This document shows positions 1-8,349 of a stretch of 18,176 bases of DNA, piece after piece. The stretch lies in assembly GCA_038212215.1 (NCBI GenBank), contig JBBQUT010000058.1, positions 1 through 18,176 on the forward strand, given 5' to 3'. The DNA is from JALZAI01 sp038212215. GTDB lineage: Bacteria; Actinomycetota; Actinomycetes; Mycobacteriales; Jatrophihabitantaceae. Within the stretch, counting starts at the first letter, position 1. Every line of letters starts with the position of its first letter. The notes under the pieces are model-generated. The model worked only from the letters and a program-made list of their open reading frames with translations. It did not search any database and had not been told where the DNA came from. Made by a program: the position numbers and the translations under genes.

Positions 1-1244
1 GCTGCGGGCTCTGGCGCGACTTGAGCGGCCCAGAGGTCGGGTCCGAATACTTCGTAGCGGATTCGTGATGCCGGCACGCCGCGCTTGATGAGGGTTGCCT
101 GGACGTGGTGCATGAACGGTAGCGGGCCGCAGGTGAATACCTGGACGTTCTCGGGTAGCGGCACCTCGGAGAGGTCCATCAGCCCTTGGGTGGAGCGTTT
201 GTCTTCGGCGCTGACGGTCTGGTACCAGGTGTAGGCGGTGAAGTCATCGATCTGGCGCCCGACATGCAGGACGGTCTCGCGCAGCGCGTGGTCCTGAGCG
301 GTGCGGTCGGCGTGCGCGACGATGACCTTGCGCTCGGGCTGGGTGCGGGCGATGTGCTCCACGATCGGCAGCACGGTGGTGATTCCTGCCCCGGCAGTGG
401 CCAGCAGCAGCGGGCCCTCTGGTGATTGGACGACGAAGTCGCCGGCCGGGGCGCTGACCTCGAGCAGGTCGCCAACCGTGGTCTGGTCGTGCAGGAACGA
501 GGAGACCTGACCGTCCGGGGCGCCGTCTATGCCTGTCACTCGGCGCACGGTGATCTGCATCCGGGTACCCAACGCGGTGGAGGACACGGTGTACTGGCGG
601 GGTTGCCGCTCGCCGGTGGGCAGGTCGACGAACACCGAGACGTATTGTCCGGGGCTGATGCTCGGCAGCTCGCCGTCGTCGGCTGGTTCCAGGACCAGCG
701 AGACCACGTCGGCGGTCTCTTCGATGCGCCGGACCACCTGGTACGGGCGGGTCGGCTGGGCCGGGTCGACGCCGGCCTGCAGGTAGAGCCGGGCCTCCTC
801 GGCAATCAGTTGCGCGGCGAAGAGCCAGTAGACCTCATTCCACGCGTCGGCGATCTCCGGGGTGACCGCGTCGCCCAGCACCTCGGCCACTGCGGCCAGC
901 AGGTGGTGACCGACGATGGTGTACTGCTCGGGGCGGATCCCGAGCGACATGTGCTTACCGGCGATCCGTTTCATCACCGGCGCAAAGGACGGCGCGGCCG
1001 GGTCGATCAGCTGCACGGCGTAGGCCACGACCGAGCCCGCGAGCGCGCGGCTCTGTTCACCGGTGGCCTGGTTGCCCTGGTTGAACACCCGGAGCAACTG
1101 CGGGTGCTCGGCGAACATGCGGGGATAGAAGCAGGCAGTGATCTGCTCGGCGTGCTCAGCCACCACCGCCGCGGTCGCTCGCACCACGGCCCCTGAACGC
1201 GAAGACAGCAAGGAGGAGGAACTCTCTGACGGCGTCGAGGACAT
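1..1244 (-). CDS. hmp: Flavohemoprotein (nitric oxide dioxygenase), 3' end outside the window
   Basis: The product is a cytosolic NO-detoxifying flavohemoglobin that converts NO and O2 to nitrate with NAD(P)H. I read the frame directly; 414 codons lie in the window with no stop. Residues 1 to about 150 are the globin domain, with the proximal heme His at residue 98 in the segment KRIAGKHMSLGIRPEQYTIV. An FAD-binding ferredoxin-reductase domain follows, with the flavin motif RQYTVSS. The NAD domain has GAGITTVLPIV and CGPLPFM, with Cys at about 372. The family is usually about 400 residues, so only a short tail should be missing. ATG 1244 is the first start in a good position, and the N-terminus is Ser-rich and slightly longer than that of E. 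coli Hmp. The assignment is firm; the exact start is less so. Confidence 0.92.
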   Translation of the reverse strand, partial: MSSTPSESSSSLLSSRSGAVVRATAAVVAEHAEQITACFYPRMFAEHPQLLRVFNQGNQATGEQSRALAGSVVAYAVQLIDPAAPSFAPVMKRIAGKHMSLGIRPEQYTIVGHHLLAAVAEVLGDAVTPEIADAWNEVYWLFAAQLIAEEARLYLQAGVDPAQPTRPYQVVRRIEETADVVSLVLEPADDGELPSISPGQYVSVFVDLPTGERQPRQYTVSSTALGTRMQITVRRVTGIDGAPDGQVSSFLHDQTTVGDLLEVSAPAGDFVVQSPEGPLLLATAGAGITTVLPIVEHIARTQPERKVIVAHADRTAQDHALRETVLHVGRQIDDFTAYTWYQTVSAEDKRSTQGLMDLSEVPLPENVQVFTCGPLPFMHHVQATLIKRGVPASRIRYEVFGPDLWAAQVAPEPA

Positions 1245-1307
1245 CGGCTCTCCAAAGGGTCGCAGCACAAACGGGAATCCGTGGTGAGCGCGTAGGCCCG
1301 CTGCACT

Positions 1308-1328
1308 GCGAATCCGTCGGTGATTCGC
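1308..1328. promoter_or_regulatory. Perfect inverted repeat upstream of the flavohemoprotein gene
   Basis: GCGAATC and GATTCGC form 7-base arms around a 7-base spacer, about 64 bases upstream of the hmp ATG and inside its leader. The position suits an operator, for example for a NO- or redox-sensing regulator. I cannot match the motif to a named regulator. No T-tract follows on the minus strand, so a terminator is less likely. Confidence 0.45.
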
Positions 1329-1372
1329 ACCCTATGCTCCCTCGTGCAGCATCGAGCACGCGGTCGATGACA

Positions 1373-1906
1373 TCAGCGTGCCGGCGCTAACCGGGGGGCG
1401 TGCTCATCGGCCAGCCTCGCGGCCTCGGTTTCGGCGATGAGCGACTGCAGCGTGGCAACGTGCTGCTCGCCCGAGCCGGTGACCAGGACGGTGCGCGGCG
1501 GGGTGAGGTCGGTGTCGCCGGGCGGGTCGAAACCCATGATCGTGCAGCGGCGGCCCACGATTTTCAGCACCACCTCGGCGGCGTGGTAATCGCCGGCCAA
1601 CGTCAGATCCCAGAAGGCGGCCTGTATCTGGTCGAGCCGGTCCAGTTCGAGCTGTAATGCCCCGCGGCGCTGGCCTGGCGCCTGCTCGATGGCAATCTTC
1701 TGCAACCAGGCGGTCACGGCCATCGACGCGATCCGGCCGTCGAGGTAACCGGTGCGCTCGGCGATCTCCGTCCAGTCGACACCGCCGAGCCGAAGCTGGT
1801 GCGCGGTGTAGGCGCGGTCCTGGGCGTGCACCTCGATGTCGTCGTCGGTGCGCTGTGCCGGCCGTAGGCGCACCGGCTCAGCCGTGCGGACTGCAGCGCT
1901 ACCCAT
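1373..1906 (-). CDS. HTH protein resembling a phage small terminase subunit
   Basis: This 177-residue protein has an N-terminal helix-turn-helix-like region at about residues 35-65 (LRLGGVDWTEIAERTGYLDG), followed by a long helical segment around residues 80-115 ending in VLKIVGRRCTIMGFDPPG. That order, an HTH, then an ELDRLDQIQAAFW helix, then a VLKI..RR..(M/L)G block, is seen in small terminase-like and HTH proteins of actinobacterial prophages and islands. Those proteins bind DNA, and true small terminases recognise packaging sites. No large terminase or structural gene is nearby, so an island regulator is equally possible. The gene is the last of a minus-strand run starting with the DnaC-like gene at 2937. 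ATG 1906 is preceded by AGGGG, but the spacing is too tight. The frame is intact, unlike its two upstream neighbours. Confidence 0.6.
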   Translation of the reverse strand: MGSAAVRTAEPVRLRPAQRTDDDIEVHAQDRAYTAHQLRLGGVDWTEIAERTGYLDGRIASMAVTAWLQKIAIEQAPGQRRGALQLELDRLDQIQAAFWDLTLAGDYHAAEVVLKIVGRRCTIMGFDPPGDTDLTPPRTVLVTGSGEQHVATLQSLIAETEAARLADEHAPRLAPAR

Positions 1907-1932
1907 GCCCCTAGTTTCGCGCGGGCGTCACG

Positions 1933-2164
1933 TCACTCCCGCGATGCAGTTAGGCCCGGCCGATGCCAGGTGCGTGCTGCCGGTCCTGTTACCCGCACTG
2001 CCGCGTTGGAGGTCTGCTCGGCGTTGACCAGCATCCGTTCGGCGCCAGCGTGGTCACCCCGATCGCACAAAGCGACGGCACGCCGACGCCGGTACCCCGC
2101 TGCACTATGCGCAGCTCGGCGGGCGCGCCGCTCGGCGTCAGACCACAGCCGCGGTCGCCCGCAT
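1933..2164 (-). pseudogene. Small mobile-element ORF of unknown function, frameshifted near its start
   Basis: A convincing coding frame ends at TGA 1935-1933 and contains SDAERRARRAAHSAAGYRRR followed by AVALCDRGDHAGAERMLVNA, an Arg/Ala-rich helical protein of about 75 residues. That frame has no ATG or GTG start. The ATG at 2164-2162, five bases after the preceding gene's stop, reads MRATAAVV and then hits a stop, one frame off. Joining the two needs a single indel near 2140. Similar short basic ORFs occur in integrated actinobacterial elements next to excisionase-like genes. I do not know its function. The lesion could be real decay or a sequence error. Confidence 0.45.
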
Positions 2165-2169
2165 GGGCC

Positions 2170-2422
2170 TCAGTGTTCGGCGAGGTGGGCGTGCAGTCGG
2201 GCGACCGCCGCGGCGTCGTACACCGGGACGACGAGGTTCCCGGGCGGCGGGGCCGAACCGGGTGGGGTTGACGACGGCGAGTCGGCGCATGGTCGCGGGT
2301 GAGGTCTCGAGGGCGTTCGCGACCTCGGCCCGGAGGTAGAACTCTCCGGGTAGGCAGCGGACTCGCCCAGTGGGCAAGGTCGCGGTGCCGCGACATCCAG
2401 GGCGCTTGGCCCGAGCGGTCAC
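2170..2422 (-). pseudogene. Excisionase/MerR-type HTH protein with a frameshift in its C-terminal third
   Basis: The N-terminal frame opens at GTG 2422, overlapping the end of the ATPase gene by four bases (GTGA). It contains a winged-helix-like HTH, FYLRAEVANALETSPATMRR, then LAVVNPTRFG. After about position 2245 the expected C-terminus, NLVVPVYDAAAVARLHAHLA followed by EH and a TGA at 2172-2170, is found in another frame. One indel around 2235-2250 would restore a protein of about 84 residues. The layout matches small DNA-binding proteins and excisionases of actinobacterial integrative elements, which control excision or transcription. The GTGA overlap suggests translational coupling with the DnaC-like gene. 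The stretch is rich in C and G runs, where either slippage or a base-calling error is plausible. Confidence 0.6.
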
Positions 2423-2937
2423 TGCATGCGCCGACGACGGTCAGCACTAATGACCGGGATGACCGTGGCGTTGTGCATGAACCTGCTCGCCAACCGATCG
2501 CCGACGGCGTTCGCTACGTCGCTCGGCGTGACGTTGCTTGTGATGGTGGGCTTCATCTCGTTGTAGCGGCTGTTCATGATTGTGGTCAGCTGCTCGAGCC
2601 CCCAGTCGGTCAACTTGTCGGCGCCGAAGTCGTCGAGCAGCAGCAGGTCCGCCCGACACACGTCGTGGAAGTGATCAACGGTCGTCGCCGGCTGGAAGTC
2701 CCCGTACGTCCCGTGGCTCGCAGGAATGACGACCGCGTTCCCCGGCCGAAGCAGGTGGATCAGGTGCCCGACGTAGAACGCATGGAAGTTGGGAATGGGG
2801 CGGGTCCCCGCGACGTGTCGAAACCACTGCTTGGCAAGGGCCCACGCGAGATGCGTTTTGCCCGCCCCGACTGGCCCGGAAATGTAGCAGATGTCGTAAG
2901 CAACGAGATCGGCGACATCACCACGCTGGGTGATCAT
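2419..2937 (-). CDS. DnaC/IstB-type AAA+ ATPase, N-terminally short
   Basis: This is an ATPase of the helicase-loader/IstB group. Walker A is GPVGAGKTHLA at about residues 21-31, Walker B is DLLLLDDFG at about residues 100-108, a sensor-like ITSNVTPSD follows, and RLASRF is an arginine-finger-type segment. Such proteins load replicative helicases in phages and plasmids or assist IS21 transposases. No IstA-type transposase is adjacent, so a replication role in an integrated element fits better. At 172 residues it lacks the N-terminal region of the usual protein of about 250-270 residues. The frame continues upstream to a TGA near 2983 without a start codon, so ATG 2937 may be only a residual start. 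It is probably a decaying gene. It overlaps the downstream HTH gene by four bases. Confidence 0.65.
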   Translation of the reverse strand: MITQRGDVADLVAYDICYISGPVGAGKTHLAWALAKQWFRHVAGTRPIPNFHAFYVGHLIHLLRPGNAVVIPASHGTYGDFQPATTVDHFHDVCRADLLLLDDFGADKLTDWGLEQLTTIMNSRYNEMKPTITSNVTPSDVANAVGDRLASRFMHNATVIPVISADRRRRMQ

Positions 2938-3166
2938 TCGGCCGTCGCAACGCTGCAGGCGCAGCTCACCGCGAAAGATTCAGATTGCTGATCCGAGGGG
3001 ACGTCAGCGCCCGGCTGTGACATCATCGAAACACCGCGCGCCCGGCACCGTCGCCGTTGCGCTCGCTGTCGGGCCTGCAGCGTATCTGTAGCGCTCGCCA
3101 TTCAAACCTGGGGGGGCCCGAGCTCGTCAGGCTGGCGAGCGTGCTACGTGTACGCGGAGGCCGTCA

Positions 3167-4690
<1,524 letters not shown>

Positions 4691-4711
4691 ATCGACTCGA
4701 GGAGCAAGGTA

Positions 4712-5107
4712 TTGCTGGTGGCCGGCGCCGAGCGTGTGGCGATCACAGACGAGGCGGCGGAGTTTCTCCGCCGCCTGACCGGGCGCCACGGTCCCTTGAT
4801 GTTCCACCAGTCCGGCGGATGTTGCGACGGCTCGTCACCCATGTGTTATCCGGCGGGTGAGTTCCTGACCGGAGATGCAGATATCCAACTCGCAGACCTG
4901 ATCATCGACGGGCTACCGGAGCCCGTGCCGTTCTGGATGTCGGTCAGCCAGTTCGCATACTGGAGACACACTCATCTCACCGTCGATGTGGTTCCCGGGC
5001 GGGGTAGCGGATTCTCCGTGGAGGCGCCCGAGGGCGTGCGTTTCCTCATCCGCTCCCGCCTGTTCAGCGACGCGGAGAGCGCCGTCCTCAATCCGTCTGA
5101 GAGCTAG
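4712..5107 (+). CDS. DUF779 family protein, partner of the aldehyde dehydrogenase
   Basis: The protein has 131 residues and a conserved Cys-rich motif, MFHQSGGCCDGSSPMCYPAG, at about residues 30-49, the hallmark of DUF779. The remainder is probably beta-rich (FWMSVSQFAYWRHTHLTVDV). The family is usually encoded directly after AldB-type aldehyde dehydrogenases (Rv0459 after Rv0458 in M. tuberculosis), and the biochemical role was not settled to my knowledge. The clustered cysteines suggest metal binding or redox chemistry, which is inference. The TTG start at 4712 has GAGGAG at 4699-4704 with a 7-base gap; GTG 4718 is an alternative. The gene lies 21 bases after the dehydrogenase stop and surely shares its transcript. 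Its stop is only 18 bases from the convergent mftD stop. Confidence 0.88.
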   Translation: MLVAGAERVAITDEAAEFLRRLTGRHGPLMFHQSGGCCDGSSPMCYPAGEFLTGDADIQLADLIIDGLPEPVPFWMSVSQFAYWRHTHLTVDVVPGRGSGFSVEAPEGVRFLIRSRLFSDAESAVLNPSES

Positions 5108-5125
5108 GTCGAGCCCACCCTGGTG

Positions 5126-6316
5126 TCAGGCGTGCGACGCCGTTCTGTGGCCGAGGTCGCGAGTGAATCCAGGTGGCATAACGATGTCGTCGCGGCTGAG
5201 ATCGTGGATCGAGGAATGCCCCAGTCCCAGCACCGCCGAGTCGATGCCGCCGCGCAGGATGTCGAGCACGTTCTCCACCCCGGCCTGCCCGTTGGCCGCC
5301 AGGCCCCACAGGTAGGCACGACCGATCAGGACCGCGCGCGCTCCCAGCGCCACCGCCTTCACCACGTCGCTGCCGCGGCGCACACCACCGTCGAGCAGCA
5401 CCTCGACCTGTTCGCCTACCGCTTCGGCGATTCCCGGCAACGCACGGATCGAGGCTGGTGTCCCATCGAGGTTATTGCCCCCGTGGTTGGACACCGAGAT
5501 AGCCGTAACGCCGGCGTCGACTGCGCGCTTGGCGTCGTCCACCCGCATGACGCCCTTGAGCATGAACGGCCCGCCCCACAACTCACGCAGCCAGGCCACG
5601 TCCTCCCACGTCGGCAGCGGCGTCTGCATCCACTCGCCGTAGGCGGTGAAGAAGGTCGGCGGCACCCCACCGGGAGCTGTCAGGTTCGGCGTCGTGAGGT
5701 CAGGGATGAAGCCGGTCTTGGCGAATTCCAGCAGCCAGGGGATCCGGATCAGGGTCTCCGGGGCCATGCGCACCATGGTCTTGAGGTCCACCTTCTCAGG
5801 GATGGTGGGACTGCCCCAGTCGCGCCCGTTGGAAAATGACCAATCCAGCGTCATGATCAATCCGACGGCTCCGGCCTTACGAGCGCGCTCCATGCGCTGC
5901 ACCAGGACCTCGCGAGTGCCCACCCAGTACATCTGGAAGAACGTCTGCGAGTTGGCCGCAGCCACTTCCTCGACTGGTTTGCTCGCGAAGGAGCTCAGCC
6001 CCATCGCCGTGCCGCGCGCAGCGGCGGCGCGGGCGACCGCCACCTCGCCGTCTGGGTGCACGGCCTGAACGCCGGTCGGCGAGATGACAACCGGCATCGA
6101 GATCGGCTGGCCCATCACGGTGGTTGCCAGGTCGCGGCTGTCCGACAGCCCGGCTACATGTGGGGCGAAACCCAACTCGCTGAAGGCCGCGGTGTTGTCA
6201 TCGATCGTCACGCCATGCTCCGAACCGGCCACCAGAGCGCTGTACACCGACTTGGGTAACCGCTTCTTCGCGCGCCGCTGCGCCTCGGCAACTGTTTCGA
6301 ACCATGTCCTGCTCAT
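5126..6316 (-). CDS. mftD: Mycofactocin system FMN-dependent oxidase MftD
   Basis: MftD belongs to the alpha-hydroxyacid oxidase fold and converts the MftC/MftE product AHDP to pre-mycofactocin by oxidative deamination. The start is ATG 6316 rather than an in-frame GTG/ATG-type start further upstream at 6352, because GAGGAG (6324-6329) sits exactly 7 bases before it. This gives 396 residues, the same length as Rv0694 of M. tuberculosis. FMN-site features include VVISPTGVQAVHPDGE, KGVMRVDDAKRAVDAG and LLDGGVRRGSDVVKA. The active-site motif is SNHGGNNLDG with His278. The Arg that binds substrate carboxylate in lactate and glycolate oxidases (HGGRQ) is Asn here, as expected for MftD. It is separated from mftC by 142 bases containing two dyads. 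mftE does not follow it. Confidence 0.93.
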   Translation of the reverse strand: MSRTWFETVAEAQRRAKKRLPKSVYSALVAGSEHGVTIDDNTAAFSELGFAPHVAGLSDSRDLATTVMGQPISMPVVISPTGVQAVHPDGEVAVARAAAARGTAMGLSSFASKPVEEVAAANSQTFFQMYWVGTREVLVQRMERARKAGAVGLIMTLDWSFSNGRDWGSPTIPEKVDLKTMVRMAPETLIRIPWLLEFAKTGFIPDLTTPNLTAPGGVPPTFFTAYGEWMQTPLPTWEDVAWLRELWGGPFMLKGVMRVDDAKRAVDAGVTAISVSNHGGNNLDGTPASIRALPGIAEAVGEQVEVLLDGGVRRGSDVVKAVALGARAVLIGRAYLWGLAANGQAGVENVLDILRGGIDSAVLGLGHSSIHDLSRDDIVMPPGFTRDLGHRTASHA

Positions 6317-6374
6317 CAATGCACTCCTCTGTAGGGCAAGAACTGGCGTCACAGCGCCAAGGCGAAATGCGTCA

Positions 6375-6389
6375 TGTCACTGGGTGACA
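6375..6389. promoter_or_regulatory. Perfect dyad upstream of mftD
   Basis: TGTCAC-TGG-GTGACA has 6-base arms and a 3-base centre, about 60 bases upstream of the mftD ATG in the mftC-mftD gap. The symmetry and location suggest an operator or a small hairpin acting on mftD alone. I cannot name the protein that would bind it. Confidence 0.4.
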
Positions 6390-6410
6390 AGTACTGGTTC
6401 TATCGTGCTG

Positions 6411-6449
6411 CTGCACCGGAGATCAGGCTGATCCGGTCCGGTGGTGCAG
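6411..6449. terminator. Hairpin between mftC and mftD
   Basis: Nested inverted repeats occur just after the mftC stop. GATCAG-G-CTGATC lies at the core, flanked by CTGCACCGGA on one side and TCCGGTGGTGCAG on the other. Minus-strand RNA could fold into a long, slightly imperfect stem. No T-run follows, so it would be an intrinsic terminator or attenuator of the T-poor actinobacterial sort, or an RNA-stability element that lowers mftD expression relative to mftABC. Confidence 0.4.
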
Positions 6450-6458
6450 CGGTGCTGG

Positions 6459-7742
6459 CTAGCCACCGCGGCGTGCCGGCGTGAATCCTGCCAGCGGACT
6501 CTCATCGCAGCCGCGGTCGCTCAACCCGTTGACCGGTGGGGTCAGCGGCCGGGCGCCGATCGTGAGCGGGACCAGCTTCAGCGTTCGCGGCGGTGTCGGG
6601 AGAACCCGGTGCGAGTGGTCGAGTACCGGGCGAGGCGTGGTGTCGGCGTCAACCGCAGCGAGCGCTGTCTCGCCATGCCCCTTGACACATTCTGGATCGG
6701 GACCATCCAGAGGCAGCCCGGTGAAGAACTTCGCCGCCATGCACCCGCCGCGACACGAGTCGAAGGCCGAACAGGACATGCATGCACCGCCGGTCTGCGG
6801 CTTGCGCAGATCGGCGAACAGCTCCGACTCCCGCCAGACGGCGGCGAAGCCTTTCTCGCGAATGTTGCCGGCCAGGAAAGAGTCGTGGATCGCGAACGGG
6901 CAGGCGTAGACGTCGCCCACCGGGTCGATCAGGCACACCACCCGGCCGGCTCCGCACAGGTTCAGTCCGGGTAGCGCCTCACCGAACGCGGCGAGGTGGA
7001 AGAACGAGTCGCCGGTCAGCACCTGCTCGCCGTGCTCGACCAGCCAGTCGTAGAGCTTGCGCTGTTGGACGGCAGTCGGATGAAGCTGATCCCATACATC
7101 CGCACCACGTCCGGACGGCCTCAGCCGGGTCAGTCGAAGCTGGGCCGAGTAGCGATCCGCGATGGCCTTGAAGGCGTCGAGCTGGCCGATGTTCTTGCTG
7201 GTCATCACCACGGAGATCTTGAAACCCTTGAAGCCCGCCGCGGCGAGGTTCTCCATCGCCAGCAGTGCCATATCGTAGGAACCTGGGCCGCGGATCGCGT
7301 CGTTGACCTCGGCGGTAGCCCCGTCCAGGGAGATCTGCACGTCGACGTAATCACTTCCCGCCAGCCGTGTCGCCGCCGCAGGCGTGATCTTGACACCGTT
7401 GGTCGAGAACTTGACGCCGACGCTGTGAGCTGTCGCGTAGTCGACCAGCTCCCAGAAGTCGGGGCGGACGGTCGGCTCGCCGCCACCGATGTTGACGTAG
7501 AACACTTGCATCCGCTGGAGTTCGTCGATGATCGCCTTGCACTCAGCGGTCGACAGCTCGTTAGGGTCACGCCGTCCTGAGCTGGACAAGCAGTGCACGC
7601 AGGCGAGGTTGCACGCGTAGGTCAGCTCCCACGTCAGGCAGATCGGCGCGTCGAGGCCCAGCTGAAACTGGTCGACAAGGCGTCCGACCTTTGCCGGCCG
7701 GGCGTCGGCCGCTGTGCTGACGGGCGTGTCAATCATGGTCAT
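6459..7742 (-). CDS. mftC: Mycofactocin radical SAM maturase MftC
   Basis: MftC is a radical SAM/SPASM enzyme that acts on the C-terminal Val-Tyr of MftA, first decarboxylating Tyr and then forming the carbon-carbon bond. The SAM cluster motif CNLACVHC gives Cys44, Cys48 and Cys51. GGGEPTVRPDF is the glycine-rich GGE motif. The SPASM region carries CLIDPVGDVYACPF and then CMSCSAFDSCRGGCMAAKFF for the auxiliary clusters. The C-terminal tail ends in a CDESPLAGF motif that resembles the conserved CNESPL tail of MftC proteins. The protein has 427 residues, slightly longer than usual because of a linker rich in Pro and Thr. ATG 7742 overlaps the mftB stop by four bases (ATGA), giving translational coupling of chaperone and maturase. 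The frame is intact. Confidence 0.96.
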   Translation of the reverse strand: MTMIDTPVSTAADARPAKVGRLVDQFQLGLDAPICLTWELTYACNLACVHCLSSSGRRDPNELSTAECKAIIDELQRMQVFYVNIGGGEPTVRPDFWELVDYATAHSVGVKFSTNGVKITPAAATRLAGSDYVDVQISLDGATAEVNDAIRGPGSYDMALLAMENLAAAGFKGFKISVVMTSKNIGQLDAFKAIADRYSAQLRLTRLRPSGRGADVWDQLHPTAVQQRKLYDWLVEHGEQVLTGDSFFHLAAFGEALPGLNLCGAGRVVCLIDPVGDVYACPFAIHDSFLAGNIREKGFAAVWRESELFADLRKPQTGGACMSCSAFDSCRGGCMAAKFFTGLPLDGPDPECVKGHGETALAAVDADTTPRPVLDHSHRVLPTPPRTLKLVPLTIGARPLTPPVNGLSDRGCDESPLAGFTPARRGG

Positions 7743-8074
7743 TGAGTGTCATCCTCCGCGGGCGTGATGATCATGTTGGAGGCGGCCAGCGTGGCGAGTG
7801 CATGTTCGAACGCGACCAGCTCGGCCGTGTCGATGCCAACGGCTGTGCACGCATGCCGGGCGGTGGGGTGCTCGGAGAGACTGCGCACCACCGATAGGAC
7901 CGCGGGACTCTTCAGAAACGACAACCGCCGGGTCCCGAAGTGATACAGCAGGGCACCGAATGCCTCAGGTCGCACCGCGACCTGAGGATGCAGCCGCCAG
8001 GCACGGTCAAGGTCGAAACCGCGTGTCAGCGCATCGTCCGCCATGCTGGCGGCCGAGGTCAGTAGACGCCGCAC
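7739..8074 (-). CDS. mftB: Mycofactocin peptide chaperone MftB (RRE, PqqD-like)
   Basis: MftB is a RiPP-recognition-element protein that binds MftA and delivers it to MftC. The core reads FDLDRAWRLHPQVAVRPEAF and then GALLYHFGTRRLSFLK, a typical MftB N-terminal half, followed by a helical segment LVAFEHALATLAASNMII that matches the PqqD-like winged fold. GTG 8074 gives 111 residues and overlaps the end of mftA. ATG 8044 gives 101 residues and starts nearer the conserved core. Neither has a strong ribosome-binding site, so translation is probably coupled to mftA. The gene overlaps mftC by four bases. Confidence 0.9.
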   Translation of the reverse strand: MRRLLTSAASMADDALTRGFDLDRAWRLHPQVAVRPEAFGALLYHFGTRRLSFLKSPAVLSVVRSLSEHPTARHACTAVGIDTAELVAFEHALATLAASNMIITPAEDDTQ

Positions 8075-8211
8075 ATACCGTCGATGGAAACCTCTTCAAC
8101 GAGGACTTCCTCCACCATGCCTGCATCGTCAGGCGACGACGCCGACGGTGAACCGACGGTCACCGACTCGTGCGGGGCAGGGGATTCCTTTGTCGTCGCG
8201 ATGTCTGTCAC
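8059..8211 (-). CDS. mftA: Mycofactocin precursor peptide MftA
   Basis: This is a 50-codon precursor. GTG 8211 has a strong GGAGG (8219-8223) with a 7-base gap, and the stop is TGA 8061-8059. The leader is Ser/Pro-rich (ESVTVGSPSASSPDD), followed by an acidic recognition segment VEEVLVEEVS and the invariant core IDGMCGVY. The final Val-Tyr is what MftC crosslinks and MftE releases as the Gly-Val-Tyr-derived unit. The segment before the core probably binds MftB. The gene lies directly ahead of mftB, whose GTG candidate start falls inside it. An internal ATG at 8118 would give a 19-residue product and is unlikely. Confidence 0.95.
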   Translation of the reverse strand: MTDIATTKESPAPHESVTVGSPSASSPDDAGMVEEVLVEEVSIDGMCGVY

Positions 8212-8349
8212 GCGGGTACCTCCGCAGGGAGTGGGCGTAGGCCACGGGTTGTGGTGTGCCGGGAAAACGACAGACGCAGTCGGGAATCTGGCGCCAATAG
8301 CATTCTAGACCCTAGGCCGGCCAATCGGTGAGGTAGCACCCCAATCGGG

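Noticed and set aside
426..1196. A 256-codon plus-strand open frame over the flavohemoprotein gene
   Set aside because: It is Gly/Arg/His-rich and is the antisense of a clear globin-reductase coding sequence. High-GC DNA produces such mirror frames.
2419..2937. IS21-type insertion sequence (IstB)
   Set aside because: The ATPase would fit IstB, but there is no IstA transposase and no terminal inverted repeats. The neighbours are phage/ICE-like small genes.
5123..5839. Plus-strand frame of 238 codons over mftD
   Set aside because: Antisense of conserved mftD, with no family resemblance and no separate ribosome-binding site of note.
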